Under the pieces are notes generated by a model. That model saw only the letters and a list, made by a program, of their open reading frames with translations. It was not told the DNA's origin and made no database searches. The position numbers were made by a program, and so were the translations under genes. Shown here piece after piece: positions 9,593-19,347 of a stretch of DNA of 57,697 nucleotides (position 1 is its first letter; each line of letters opens with the position of its first letter). This stretch comes from Candidatus Kuenenia stuttgartensis (lineage in GTDB: Bacteria > Planctomycetota > Planctomycetia > Pirellulales > UBA1268): assembly GCA_945877135.1 (NCBI GenBank), contig CAMCQY010000007.1, positions 1 to 57,697 of the forward strand. The letters run 5' to 3'.

Positions 9593-12004
9593 CTACTTCG
9601 CCGGCATGTCGCGGATCACGTTTCGCCAGTGCGTGACCATGGCGTCCGACTGCATCGCTGTCTCGGCCACGGCAACCCGCAGCGTCTTGATGGCTTCGAA
9701 CACGACCTTCGCCTGGGCCAGTGCATCCTTGGCCTGCTCGTTCTCGTCGTCAGGCCCGAGTTCCGACTCTGGATCGACGTTCCCTTCGCGTTCCTGAACG
9801 CAGCCATACCGCGTGAGATAGACAACCCACGGCTGGATCGCGTCGATCAGGCCCGCAACGTCGAGGGCGGCCGCACCCACAAGAGGCTCTTCGAACTTGC
9901 CCAGCTGGGAGCCGGTTTCGAGCCGTGTCTTCACGAGCAGCCGACCAGCCTGCTTCGGCACGAGCGACAGCACGGCAGCGTTTTCGCCGACGCCAATCGA
10001 TGGCTGGACCTTCTCGTCGAGGCCACTGTTGGTCAGTGGATACGACCAGAGGGCGCCCCCCTCCACCTTGGTCTTCACCGGCTCAGGCACGCTGTACTCC
10101 GCCGGCACCGCATCGGGATTGATCTCCCGCACCGCATCGACTGCCTCGTCTGCCAGTTCGAACAGATCGCTCATTCCCTCGCGGAACAGCTTCGGGTCAG
10201 TGAGTCCCAAGACGATGGCCGGTTCCACCAGCGGCAGCGGCTCCGTCGCGGAGGGCAACGCCTGGTGAGGCTTTTTCGTGCTGCTCTTGCCGTCGATCAC
10301 GAAGGCCATCTGGCCATCGGCCAGAGACGGCAGGATCTTGGTCCGCACGATACCGACGAACTTCGCGCCGAGCGGCGCGAGGTGCTCGTCGACCTCCTCG
10401 ATCTTCTCCCTGTCATCCGCGTCAGCCTTGGGCAGCAGATAGGTGCGGAAGAAAGCCCAGCCCATGTCGGCCCACGACGCCAGGTCTTCGAACTGGCTTG
10501 GGTCGTTCTTCACCCGGAATGCAGCCGCGGCCAGCGGAGCACCACCAGCGTGTTCGAGCAGTCCAAGCCGCTTCGACCCGTCGAACGGCAGGTTCTTCGA
10601 CCAATCCCAGACGTAGCCCTCATAGCCCTGTTCCGACAGGAATGAAAACGCCATCCACGGCCCCGGGACGGGCAGCCGCCGCTTGTAGCCCTCGGCGACC
10701 TTGCCCAGGTTGCGACGTGCCTCGTCGGCAGCACCGTCGGGCAGATCGGCGAGGTCGGCGATCGTGTCGCTCAGGTCGGCAAGCTGCTCGATGTCGGCGG
10801 CGGAGGGCGCCAAGGCTTTTTGCATCGCCTCGCTCAGGTAGGAGATGGCGGTCAGCGGCTTGTCCTTCATGGCACGCAGCGGCTCGAACGGCTTGGTAGC
10901 GAGCAGCGACGTGCGGTCGCTCGCCGCGACGGCCGGCTTATCCGCAACGACCAGTTTGTTCAGGTGGTCGATCGAGTCACCGATCGAGAGGATGACGCGG
11001 TCGCCGATCACGCCGAGGCCGATCACCACTTCCAGCCTCTCGACCTTGTCGAAGACTTTCTCGAGCTCCTGCTCATGATCCTCCAGCCCGGGGACGCCCT
11101 CGCGAATCAGATTGGCGTCGGGCTTGATCGTAAACGTAACCACCTCGCCCCCGGCCACCTTGCGACGCTCGAGTGAGTCGGCCAGGGCGGGGTTGGCCTG
11201 CGTGATCAGCTTGACGAGCACCTCGATCCGCTTCAGCTGCGAGGTGGCGGCGTCGAGCTTGGTGGTCTTGAACCCCCAGACCACGTCGGGCACCACGATC
11301 AGGTTGATATTCTCCGACAATGTCTTGACCACCAGCCGCGTCGCCAGTTCGTCGGCCGAAATCTGCTCGGCTGCCTCGGCAGCCTGGAATCGCACCGGCT
11401 TTGCACGAACCCGCCGCCGCATGTCACTGGCACCCTTCTTCTCGTCGTCCTCATCGTCGTCGTCCTCATCCTCGTCCATCTCTTCGACGTCGATGCCTTC
11501 GAGCACATCAACTTCGAAGCCACCAACCGAGGCGTCTCCGCTGGCCAGCCGCAGCACACCGGCGGCGTTCTGGGCCTGCTGGATCTTCTTCAGGAGTTCG
11601 ACGAACGTCACGCACGATGGTTCGCCGTAGACGAAGGTGTCGGTCGCGACCATGTCCTTGAGCAGTTCCAGTGCCTGCTCGTTCTCCGGCAGTTCCATGA
11701 AGGTTGACATGATCGAGAGCGGGCTGCCCGGCTGCAGTTTCTGCTCCTCGATCGAATCGGCGGCACGGGTCACGAATGCCAGCTTCCTGAGAGCGGCAAA
11801 GGCGTTGCTTTTTTCGAGACGGTCGTATTGTTCCCGCGCCCGCAGCGTCGCCGAGACGAATGCGGCGTCGGCGGGAATCATCGCCACACCGCTGGTCGAA
11901 AGCGCGTCGGCAGCAACGCCGCACGGCGCGAGTGCGGTGAAAATAGTGGCGGCCACGGCAGAAAGCATGGTTGTCGCGACCGCACGGTTCTGAAACGACA
12001 TCAT
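9593..12004 (-). CDS. Large exported protein of unknown function with acidic tract
   Basis: This 803-residue protein has a signal peptide (MMSFQNRAVATTMLSAVAAT, cleavage near GVAADA). The mature part is alpha/beta with no recognised catalytic motif and resembles the long secreted proteins of unknown function common in planctomycetes. Near residue 170 there is a very acidic run (EEMDEDEDDDDEDDEKKG) that may bind cations or act as a linker. The tandem ATGs at 12004/12001 follow AAAGGA at a suitable distance; the longer frame to 12133 adds non-conserved-looking sequence and is rejected. It diverges from ftr with 229 bp between the starts. Confidence 0.8.
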   Translation of the reverse strand: MMSFQNRAVATTMLSAVAATIFTALAPCGVAADALSTSGVAMIPADAAFVSATLRAREQYDRLEKSNAFAALRKLAFVTRAADSIEEQKLQPGSPLSIMSTFMELPENEQALELLKDMVATDTFVYGEPSCVTFVELLKKIQQAQNAAGVLRLASGDASVGGFEVDVLEGIDVEEMDEDEDDDDEDDEKKGASDMRRRVRAKPVRFQAAEAAEQISADELATRLVVKTLSENINLIVVPDVVWGFKTTKLDAATSQLKRIEVLVKLITQANPALADSLERRKVAGGEVVTFTIKPDANLIREGVPGLEDHEQELEKVFDKVERLEVVIGLGVIGDRVILSIGDSIDHLNKLVVADKPAVAASDRTSLLATKPFEPLRAMKDKPLTAISYLSEAMQKALAPSAADIEQLADLSDTIADLADLPDGAADEARRNLGKVAEGYKRRLPVPGPWMAFSFLSEQGYEGYVWDWSKNLPFDGSKRLGLLEHAGGAPLAAAAFRVKNDPSQFEDLASWADMGWAFFRTYLLPKADADDREKIEEVDEHLAPLGAKFVGIVRTKILPSLADGQMAFVIDGKSSTKKPHQALPSATEPLPLVEPAIVLGLTDPKLFREGMSDLFELADEAVDAVREINPDAVPAEYSVPEPVKTKVEGGALWSYPLTNSGLDEKVQPSIGVGENAAVLSLVPKQAGRLLVKTRLETGSQLGKFEEPLVGAAALDVAGLIDAIQPWVVYLTRYGCVQEREGNVDPESELGPDDENEQAKDALAQAKVVFEAIKTLRVAVAETAMQSDAMVTHWRNVIRDMPAK

Positions 12005-12233
12005 CGGTATCCTTTGGCTTGTGGGGGGCGAACAAGCAGTGGGCAGCGGGCACTGCCATGGTCCGCAGCCGGCCATGGAGAGCCGACCACGACCCTTGAT
12101 AGGATATGCGAAATCCAACCGCCGAGAGAACACGGAATCTTCGGGGCGTCAGCCGCGTCATCCCCGGGCCGGCGGTGGTTGGTTGGTCGCCTTGAGCGGC
12201 CACCTGAACACACTGTCGCTCGAGCCCACCATC

Positions 12234-13127
12234 ATGCTCATCGAATCAACACAGATCGTGGACACGTTTGCCGAAGCCTTCCGGCTGCGGTACGCGCGAC
12301 TCATCGTCACCGCGGCAGATGCCCACTGGCTCGACGCCGCACTTCGCACTGCCTGCGGCTACGGCACGAGCGTGATCGGCTGCGACGCCGAAATTGGGGT
12401 CGAACGCTGGCTGGAGCCGGAGGAAACGCCCGACGGTCGCCCCGGGGCGGCCGTTCTGGCCTGTAGTTTTTCTGCAGACGGCGTGGGGAAAGCGGTCGCG
12501 AACCGAACCGCACAATGCCTGCTGACCTGCCCCACGGCGAGTGTCTTCGACGGCCTTCCGGTGGCGGAGGAACGGCGGCCGCTGGGGGCGCACGTGCGGT
12601 TCTTTGGCGACGGCTTCGAGAAAACGAAGGTTGTGGATGGACGCCGATTATGGCGGGTGCCGGTGATGGACGGAGAGTTTCTCGTGGAAGAGTCGGTGGG
12701 TATCGAGAAGGGGGTCGGCGGCGGAAACTTCATCCTGCTGGGGCGATCGCTCACCTCCACGCTCGCCGCCGCCAGACGGGCGGTGGAGGCCATCGCGCTC
12801 ACACCGGGCACGATCACGCCTTTTCCGGGAGGCGTCGTCCGGTCGGGCAGCAAGGTCGGGTCGCGGTACGCGTCCCTCCGAGCCTCGACCAACGAAGCGT
12901 TCTGTCCTTCGCTTGTTGGCCGCGTGGACACGAGCCTTGTGGAGGGGGCCACCTGCTGTCTCGAAATCGTCATCGACGGCGTTGACGAACCGTCGGTGGC
13001 GGCAGCGATGGTGGCCGGGATCCGCGCAGCCATAGGCCCCGATCTCGTTGCCGTCTCAGCAGGCAACTACGGTGGGAAGCTGGGCAAGTTCCACTTCCAT
13101 CTCCACCAGCTTCTCAGGCCTGCCTGA
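12234..13127 (+). CDS. ftr: Formylmethanofuran--tetrahydromethanopterin N-formyltransferase
   Basis: This 297-residue protein transfers the formyl group between (methano)furan-type and tetrahydromethanopterin carriers in the C1 pathway used for formaldehyde oxidation in methylotrophs and found in planctomycetes. Family segments are clear: GYGTSVIGCDAEIGVERWL, EETPDGRPGAAV, QCLLTCPTASVFDGLP, GGNFILLGRS and GNYGGKLGKFHFHL. Length matches bacterial Ftr/FhcD. The ATG at 12234 starts MLIESTQIVDTFAEAF, as expected; no strong ribosome site is seen. Other C1 genes (fhcABC, mch, fae) are absent from the window, so the pathway is scattered or incomplete here. Confidence 0.92.
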   Translation: MLIESTQIVDTFAEAFRLRYARLIVTAADAHWLDAALRTACGYGTSVIGCDAEIGVERWLEPEETPDGRPGAAVLACSFSADGVGKAVANRTAQCLLTCPTASVFDGLPVAEERRPLGAHVRFFGDGFEKTKVVDGRRLWRVPVMDGEFLVEESVGIEKGVGGGNFILLGRSLTSTLAAARRAVEAIALTPGTITPFPGGVVRSGSKVGSRYASLRASTNEAFCPSLVGRVDTSLVEGATCCLEIVIDGVDEPSVAAAMVAGIRAAIGPDLVAVSAGNYGGKLGKFHFHLHQLLRPA

Positions 13128-13210
13128 ACTTTCACGCTCGTGCGAATGGGCTTTCTTGGACGTGATCGGGTGTGGTACTTCCCCGCGATTCATCCTCCGG
13201 GGACCCGCTG

Positions 13211-15772
13211 ATGCAAGAACCCGCACAATCCGCCGAAGAAGTCGAACGCACCTCGCGACAAGACCTCGTGATTCCTCCACGGCACTCGAGACTCCCGATG
13301 CTGCTGGGGGCCGTCCTCTGCGCCGGTACAGGGTTTGGCCTGGTCTGGGCGCTGGGAATCGGTCGCTCCACAGGCGTGGGTGAAACGGCCCCCCCCGCGC
13401 AGACCGCTATGCCGTTGCCGCCTGGTGAGCCCTCCGTCGCCTTCGTCCCTGAGGACGCGACACCACCTGCGGCAGATGATGCGCTTTCGATATCGCAGTC
13501 GGATCTTCAGTATGGAGAGCCGAGGCGGTTTCCTGCCGCCGCGAGCGAGGCCGACTCCCCGCGAGCCATGAACGAGCGGACCGAACGCGGTTGGCGACAG
13601 CCCGCAACGCCGGCTGCCAGTCCGCCGGTGATCGACCGTTATCCAACCCGACCGGCGACGCTGGAATCGCCTGACTCGCCGTCGGCGATGCCGCCCGCGC
13701 AGGACGGCCGCTCCTCGCGGTTCGCACCCCCGGGCCGCTTCCCGGGCACAGCTGATGAGCCGGTGCGTCTGACATCCGCGGAGTCGGCGGCGATTGAGTC
13801 CCATTCCACAGCCGATCAGGCCGATTCCCCTCCTCCTGCCGATGCTGAGCCGGTGACCGATGCCCTGCCCACGGCCGAGAAGCCAGCCGACGCTGGTGAT
13901 GCCCCCCTGCCCGGGACGCTCACCGCCGAGCCGAGGCATTCGTCCGCCGATCTGCTCGCCCCAGCACCGTCCGACATGACTGATCCTGCGGACGCAGTCT
14001 CACCGCTCCCAGCGCCATCACCACCTCCGCTGTCATCGGCAGCCACCGGCACGACAGCGGAGCCCGCAACCGCTCCGCGTGGGTTCACTTCCCCCGACAT
14101 TGCCCCTCCCGCGAGTTTTCGATCGACGGCGGCCGCTCCCGCTGCTCCCCTCATCCCGGCGTCGTCCCCAGCAGCCGTGATCAGCACCGCTGCCACCAAT
14201 CCCTTCGCAAGTGCGCCTCCGATGGGCCCACCTCAAACGTCGCAGCCTCGAGTGCCGGGCGACGACCGCGGCCTGTTCGCAGGAACATCAGCCAGCGGCC
14301 CAGGAGCCGCCGCCGCTGGATCAGGAGCCGCAGCAGCCGGACAGGGCCGCCCCGGACCGATGCAGCTCGAGGGCCTGCAGACACCGCAACTAGCCGTGGA
14401 AAAACGTGGACCCCGAGAGATTCAGGTTGGTAAGCCGGCCCGCTATGAAATCCTTGTTCGGAACGTCGGCAATGCGACGGCACAGGATGTCACGCTGCGA
14501 GATGCGGTGCCGTATGGAACGACTCTCATCACCACGACACCACCGGCCAGCCCAGTCGGTTCCGGTCCCAACGCCCTCCAAGCCACAGCCACGGCGGCCG
14601 AGCTGGTCTGGCCACTTGGCGTCCTGCCTCCGGGAGGTGAAGCCCGCGTTTCGATGGAGGTGATGCCGCAGATCGAGGGCGAGATCGGCAGCGTGGCCAG
14701 CGTCAGCTTCCGCACCGAAGCCTCGGTCCGTTCGCGGGCCACCAAGCCAGACCTGAAGCTGGACGCTTCCGAGACCAAAGCGGTGAGAATCGGCGGCGAA
14801 GTGAAGCTCTCACTCCAGGTCAGCAACCCGGGCACCGGCGTCGCCACCGGCGTGGTGCTCGACGGCATGCTGCCCGAAGGGGTTTCACACAGCGCCGGCC
14901 GCGAACTGGAGTTTGACGTCGGCCAGTTGCGGCCCGGCGAATCGCGAACGATCGATCTGCTGCTGGGCACCACTGGTCCGGGCGTGCACATGGCCCGCTT
15001 CGCCGCTCGGGCCGATGGCCGGCTCGAGGTCGAGCAGCCGGTGCGCATCGAGGTCACGGCTCCGACGCTCGAACTGTCGACCGAGATGCCGTCGCGGCGC
15101 TACCTGCAGCGGCCCGCAACCTGCGTGCTGTCGATGGTCAACGCGGGCACGGCAACGGCGCGGGCCGTGGAACTGGTCGCCCAGCTCCCGCCGGGGATGA
15201 AATTCGTGCGGGCCAACCATGCCGGCTGGTACGAGGAGCGATCGCACCGCGTCCTCTGGAATCTCGAGGAACTGCCTCCGGGCGAGACCGGCACCGTGGA
15301 GATGGTGCTGATGCCGGTCGATCTCGGGCCGCAGAAGATCGTCTCGGCGGCGCGAAGCAGCGATGGGCCGTCGGACCAGGCGGCGCACACCGTCGAAGTC
15401 GAAGGTCTGGCCGCGCTCTTCTTCGAGGTGACCGACAGCGAAGACCCGATCGAGGTGGGTGGCATGACGGAATACATCGTCCGCATCGGCAATCAGGGGA
15501 CGAAGGCTGCCAGCGGCGTGCGACTCACCGCCACGCTGCTGGGCGATCTCGAACCGGTCGATGCCAAGGGACCGGCTGCCCACCGCGTTGAAAACCTGGC
15601 CGTCATCTTTGAGCCACTGGCGAGACTCGCGCCCACCGAGGAGGCCGTGTTCCGCGTCCGCGTCCGCGGCCGCCGGGAGGGAGACCAGCGGATGCAGGTG
15701 CAACTCGTGAGCGACGACCATCCGGCGCCGATCACGAAGGAAGAGATCACGCGGGTCTACGCCGACCGGTAG
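13211..15772 (+). CDS. Membrane-anchored DUF11-repeat protein with Pro/Ala-rich linker
   Basis: This 853-residue protein has a short cytoplasmic N-terminus, one membrane helix (about residues 30-52, LPMLLGAVLCAGTGFGLVWAL), a disordered Pro/Ala/Ser/Asp-rich region of about 340 residues, and from about residue 393 at least four beta-sandwich repeats of the DUF11 type (for example KPARYEILVRNVGNATAQDVTL and LSLQVSNPGTGVATGVVLDG). Such proteins are surface or wall-associated structural proteins in planctomycetes. The ATG at 13211 is preferred to the GTG at 13172, but neither has a strong ribosome site. No enzyme motif is present. Confidence 0.82.
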   Translation: MQEPAQSAEEVERTSRQDLVIPPRHSRLPMLLGAVLCAGTGFGLVWALGIGRSTGVGETAPPAQTAMPLPPGEPSVAFVPEDATPPAADDALSISQSDLQYGEPRRFPAAASEADSPRAMNERTERGWRQPATPAASPPVIDRYPTRPATLESPDSPSAMPPAQDGRSSRFAPPGRFPGTADEPVRLTSAESAAIESHSTADQADSPPPADAEPVTDALPTAEKPADAGDAPLPGTLTAEPRHSSADLLAPAPSDMTDPADAVSPLPAPSPPPLSSAATGTTAEPATAPRGFTSPDIAPPASFRSTAAAPAAPLIPASSPAAVISTAATNPFASAPPMGPPQTSQPRVPGDDRGLFAGTSASGPGAAAAGSGAAAAGQGRPGPMQLEGLQTPQLAVEKRGPREIQVGKPARYEILVRNVGNATAQDVTLRDAVPYGTTLITTTPPASPVGSGPNALQATATAAELVWPLGVLPPGGEARVSMEVMPQIEGEIGSVASVSFRTEASVRSRATKPDLKLDASETKAVRIGGEVKLSLQVSNPGTGVATGVVLDGMLPEGVSHSAGRELEFDVGQLRPGESRTIDLLLGTTGPGVHMARFAARADGRLEVEQPVRIEVTAPTLELSTEMPSRRYLQRPATCVLSMVNAGTATARAVELVAQLPPGMKFVRANHAGWYEERSHRVLWNLEELPPGETGTVEMVLMPVDLGPQKIVSAARSSDGPSDQAAHTVEVEGLAALFFEVTDSEDPIEVGGMTEYIVRIGNQGTKAASGVRLTATLLGDLEPVDAKGPAAHRVENLAVIFEPLARLAPTEEAVFRVRVRGRREGDQRMQVQLVSDDHPAPITKEEITRVYADR

Positions 15773-15813
15773 CGGATGGAAGGGTAGCAGCGGCGTACGT
15801 CATCCCCCTCGTT

Positions 15814-15908
15814 ATCCAAGCCCGCAGCGCAAGCAAGGGAATGCGGCCGGCTCCACCCAACGGCCAACGCAACGCGGATTCCTCTCGCTCGCGCTTCGGG
15901 CTTGGATG
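15814..15908. repeat. Family A palindromic repeat, locus 1
   Basis: An inverted arm at 15814-15843 (reverse complement of the core CTTGCGCTGCGGGCTTGGAT) and a direct arm at 15877-15908 (core CGCTCGCGCTTCGGGCTTGG) could fold into a long imperfect hairpin with a loop of about 33 nt. It lies between convergent genes. Nine related loci occur in the window. Confidence 0.85.
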
Positions 15909-15913
15909 GAAGG

Positions 15914-16054
15914 GCCCCGGGGCTGCCCATGTTCCGAGAGCCGGCGTTGCTGACTAGCGCAGGCAGGATGCCGGAGCGCAGTCAGCATCGAGTGAGCGAA
16001 GGCCAGGATGGCCGTAGGGAACGTCCGGCGACGGGGCATGGGCAGCCCCGGGGC
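15914..16054. repeat. Family B element, intact copy with 18-bp terminal inverted repeats
   Basis: This 141-bp element is bounded by GCCCCGGGGCTGCCCATG and its exact reverse complement. The interior (about 105 bp) is closely matched by the copy at 53014-53142 and, at its right end, by the fragment at 9299-9355. It encodes no protein. It resembles a miniature inverted-repeat element, but no target-site duplication is evident. Confidence 0.8.
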
Positions 16055-16074
16055 GTGCACCAGCGACGCCACGA

Positions 16075-18165
16075 TCAAGCCCGCAAGACCGCGCCACACT
16101 GGCGACCGCAGGCCGCCACGACTGCCTCGACCGTCCGCTTGGCCTCCTCGCCGGAGAGCGTGCCGGAGTGGCTTCTCAGCCGCAGCGACACGACGAAGCT
16201 CTTCTTGCCCGCCCCGAGCCGCTCGGCGTCGGTCCAGACCTGCACCAGCCGACACTCTTCCAACAGCACGCCGGCTCCCTCGTGAATTGCCGTCACGATG
16301 TTGCCCCACGGCACCTTCTGGTCCACGATCAGATTCACGTCCCGCTCGATTGATGGGAAGTCGCTCGGACGGCATCGCGACGGCTCCATGTCGACCGCGA
16401 ATTCCAGGCGGTCGAGCCGGAGCTCGGCGGCAACCACCGGGTTCTTGAGGCCGGCGGCCGCGAGCGCCGCGACAGCCACTTCGCCGATCACGCCCACCCG
16501 CTCCGCGGGCTGGCCTGGCCGCTCGAGCACGATTTCGGCGGCCCGCCCGGCTGCGAACAGATCGAGGACGACGGGTTGGAAAACGACACGGAGTCCATGG
16601 GCTGCGTGCGTTGCGATCCCGAGCCGCTCGAGCACCGCCTCAGCCATCCCCTTGCCGACCGCGAAGCCGCCCCCCATCACAAACGACACGAGCAGGGGCT
16701 CTTCCACCGGGGATGCGGCGGTGGGTCGATTGCCGGAAGCCTGTCCACCGGCGTCGGCTGATCGTGCCAGGTAGCCGCGGGCCGTCTCGAAGAGGTCAGG
16801 ACGCTGGCCTCCGACGGCCATGTTGGCCCCGCGGGCCTCGAGCAGGCTCGGCAGGAGCGTCCTCCGCAGGCGGTCGGCTCCTCGCACGAGCGGCGGCGCA
16901 CAGACCAGTGGCGGCGTGTCACCCCAAGGGCTGGCTGTCACTTCCAGCCGCTCACCGACCACGCTCCGCGTCATCGCCTCGCAGAAACCCGCTGCCACGA
17001 GCACGTCGGCCGTCCGCCTGACCGTCCGCTCGCGGGCCGACTCGGCCACCGGCCGTGCGGCGATCGGCTCGTTCTCCGGCACCCGGTCGTAGCCCTCGAT
17101 CCGCGCGATCTCCTCCACGAGGTCGATCTCCCGCCAGCAGTCGCGCCGCCACGTGGGCGCCCGCCAGCGGGATCCGGCACCGTCAGCGGTCTCGGCCGCG
17201 AATCCCAGTCCGAGCAGGATCGCCTGCTGGCGAGCAGCAGGGATCTCGATTCCCAGGACCTCGGCGACGCGGCCGTGTCGCAGCTGAATCGTCGCGGGGC
17301 TCGCCTTCAATTGCCCTGCCTCCACAACGCCGCGCGACACCTGCCCCCCGGCGATCTCCACGATCATCGCGGCGGCGCGGCGGCTGGCCCAATCGACGGC
17401 CGCGGGATCGGGCACCCGCTCGAATCGATACGACGACCCGCTCGCCAGCACGAGCCCCCGCGCGGCGGCCCGCACCGCGAGCGGCGCAAACTGCGCTGAT
17501 TCGAGCAGGATATCGGTGGTGTCGGCGCCGATCTCGGTGCCGGCGTCTCCCATCACCCCGGCCAAGGCCACGGGCCCCTCCGCGTCGGCAATCACGCCCA
17601 TGACGTCGGTGAGGGTGTAGGTCTTGTGGTTGATGGCGGTGAACGACTCGCCCGGAAAAGCCCGCCGTACGGTGATCCGGCCACCCCGGATTTTCGCACG
17701 ATCGAAGGCGTGCAGCGGCTGTCCACATTCGAGCATCACGTAGTTGGTGACGTCGACGACATTGTTGACGCTGGTCACTCCCACGGTGGCAAGCCGGTCA
17801 ACGAGCCACTGCGGACTCGGGCCCACCCTCACCCCCTTGATCACCCGGGCCGAGTAGAAAGGACAGAGCTCGGGCTCGAGGATCTCCACCGCGATGTCGG
17901 CTGCGGCCGGAGCAGCGGCCTCCTGCGGACGGGGATCGGGAATGTGGAGCGGTCGTTCAAACAAAACGGCGGCCTCACGCGCCACGCCGATGTGTCCGAG
18001 GCAGTCGGGGCGGTTGCTCGTCACCTCGATCTCGATCGCCGTGTCGGCCCCCACCTTCCAGGTGGACTCGTGGTTCAGACCAGAGAGCAGCAACCGCTCG
18101 ACAAGGGCCTCGGTGGACGCGGACAGGCTCACGTAGTCGGAGAGCCAGTTCGTGGAGATGATCAT
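16075..18165 (-). CDS. pheT: Phenylalanine--tRNA ligase beta subunit, short form
   Basis: This 696-residue subunit of the (alpha-beta)2 PheRS contains the B1 start (MIISTNWLSDYVSL), the B3/4 editing region (residues ~100-320, including SVNNVVDVTNYVMLE), the B5 domain, the catalytic-like core and the C-terminal anticodon-binding FDX-ACB domain (FPSIERDVNLIVD). The usual EMAP-type tRNA-binding domain that in E. coli or Thermus follows the first ~40 residues is missing: sequence runs directly from SGLNHEST to the EVTSNRPDCLGHIG segment. This explains the length of about 700 instead of about 795. It lies 80 bp after pheS at the end of the infC operon. Confidence 0.95.
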   Translation of the reverse strand: MIISTNWLSDYVSLSASTEALVERLLLSGLNHESTWKVGADTAIEIEVTSNRPDCLGHIGVAREAAVLFERPLHIPDPRPQEAAAPAAADIAVEILEPELCPFYSARVIKGVRVGPSPQWLVDRLATVGVTSVNNVVDVTNYVMLECGQPLHAFDRAKIRGGRITVRRAFPGESFTAINHKTYTLTDVMGVIADAEGPVALAGVMGDAGTEIGADTTDILLESAQFAPLAVRAAARGLVLASGSSYRFERVPDPAAVDWASRRAAAMIVEIAGGQVSRGVVEAGQLKASPATIQLRHGRVAEVLGIEIPAARQQAILLGLGFAAETADGAGSRWRAPTWRRDCWREIDLVEEIARIEGYDRVPENEPIAARPVAESARERTVRRTADVLVAAGFCEAMTRSVVGERLEVTASPWGDTPPLVCAPPLVRGADRLRRTLLPSLLEARGANMAVGGQRPDLFETARGYLARSADAGGQASGNRPTAASPVEEPLLVSFVMGGGFAVGKGMAEAVLERLGIATHAAHGLRVVFQPVVLDLFAAGRAAEIVLERPGQPAERVGVIGEVAVAALAAAGLKNPVVAAELRLDRLEFAVDMEPSRCRPSDFPSIERDVNLIVDQKVPWGNIVTAIHEGAGVLLEECRLVQVWTDAERLGAGKKSFVVSLRLRSHSGTLSGEEAKRTVEAVVAACGRQCGAVLRA

Positions 18166-18245
18166 GGGCTTGGTCTTCGCTCAGGTGAACGGGGGCGGCG
18201 GACGGTTGCGTGAACAGAGTCGGCGAATTGTCTGGCAGCCGCGGG

Positions 18246-19343
18246 TCAGAACTGCCGCAGGAAACGCACGTCGTTGCGATAGAAATCCCGAATATCGGCC
18301 ACGCCATAGCGTCGGGCCGCGATCCGCTCGACGCCCAGACCAAACGCGAATCCCGACACCTCGTCGGGATCGTAGCCGACAGCCGCGAGCACGGCCGGGT
18401 CCACCATGCCCGCTCCGCCCATCTCGATCCAACGACCGCCCCATTCCATGTCAAATTCGACGCTCGGTTCGGTGAACGGAAAGAACGAGGGGCGAAACCG
18501 CACGTGCACGTCGCCACCGAGGAAACTCGAGGCGAGCTGCCGGAGCACGCTTTTCAAGTGAGCCATGGTCGTGCCCGGCTCGATGAGCAGGCCTTCCACC
18601 TGGTGAAACATCGGGTAGTGCGTGGCGTCGGCGGTATCAGGCCTGTAGACCCGCCCCAGCGAGACAATCCGCAACGGCGGGCGGCGGTTCTCCATGACGC
18701 GAATCTGCACGGTGCTCGTCTGCGACCGCAGCAGAAGCGGGTCGGCGCCGCGGGCCACCGCCAGATAAAAGTTGTCGAGCGGATCGCGGGCCGGATGCTC
18801 GGCGGGGATCGCAAGCGCCTCAAAATTATGCCACTGGTCTTCGACCTCAGGCCCATCGACACTCTCGAAGCCAAGGCGGGCCATGATCTCCTGCACGCGG
18901 CGGATCGTCTGCGTAATCGGATGGACATGGCCCAGCCGGACCGGTTCTCCTGGCAGGGTTACGTCGATCACATCGGCCGCACCATCGACGCCCGTGGCGC
19001 CACCTGCGGCAAGGCGTTCCTGGGCCGCCGCGAAAAGTGCGGTGACCGCTGCCTTGGCCTCGTTGAAATGCCTGCCGCCAGCGGGACGGTCGCCCGCCGC
19101 AAGGCCGGAGAGAAGTTTTTGAATCGCCTTGAGCCGACCGCTGCGGGCGCCAAGGAACTCGATCCGGGCCTGTTCCAATCCGGAACCTTCGGCCACACCA
19201 CCGAGCACGCCCGAAGCCGCATCACGAAATGCCGCAAGTTCGGCCAGAAACGACTCGATTACAACGGCCTCTTCGTCAGGCTTGCCACCTGTCGCCTGGG
19301 CGTCGGCACGAGCCGCATCGTCGCGGCCTTTGGAGACAGTCAC
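18246..19343 (-). CDS. pheS: Phenylalanine--tRNA ligase alpha subunit
   Basis: This 365-residue catalytic subunit contains the N-terminal helical arm ([20 protein letters not shown]), class II motif 2 region ([32 protein letters not shown]) and motif 3 ([25 protein letters not shown]). I choose the GTG at 19343 (MTVSKGRDD), because it sits 4 nt after the rplT stop, indicating translational coupling; the frame extending to 19397 overlaps rplT and gives no family-like sequence. The protein activates phenylalanine with ATP and charges tRNA-Phe together with PheT. Confidence 0.95.
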   Translation of the reverse strand: MTVSKGRDDAARADAQATGGKPDEEAVVIESFLAELAAFRDAASGVLGGVAEGSGLEQARIEFLGARSGRLKAIQKLLSGLAAGDRPAGGRHFNEAKAAVTALFAAAQERLAAGGATGVDGAADVIDVTLPGEPVRLGHVHPITQTIRRVQEIMARLGFESVDGPEVEDQWHNFEALAIPAEHPARDPLDNFYLAVARGADPLLLRSQTSTVQIRVMENRRPPLRIVSLGRVYRPDTADATHYPMFHQVEGLLIEPGTTMAHLKSVLRQLASSFLGGDVHVRFRPSFFPFTEPSVEFDMEWGGRWIEMGGAGMVDPAVLAAVGYDPDEVSGFAFGLGVERIAARRYGVADIRDFYRNDVRFLRQF

Positions 19344-19347
19344 GGCA

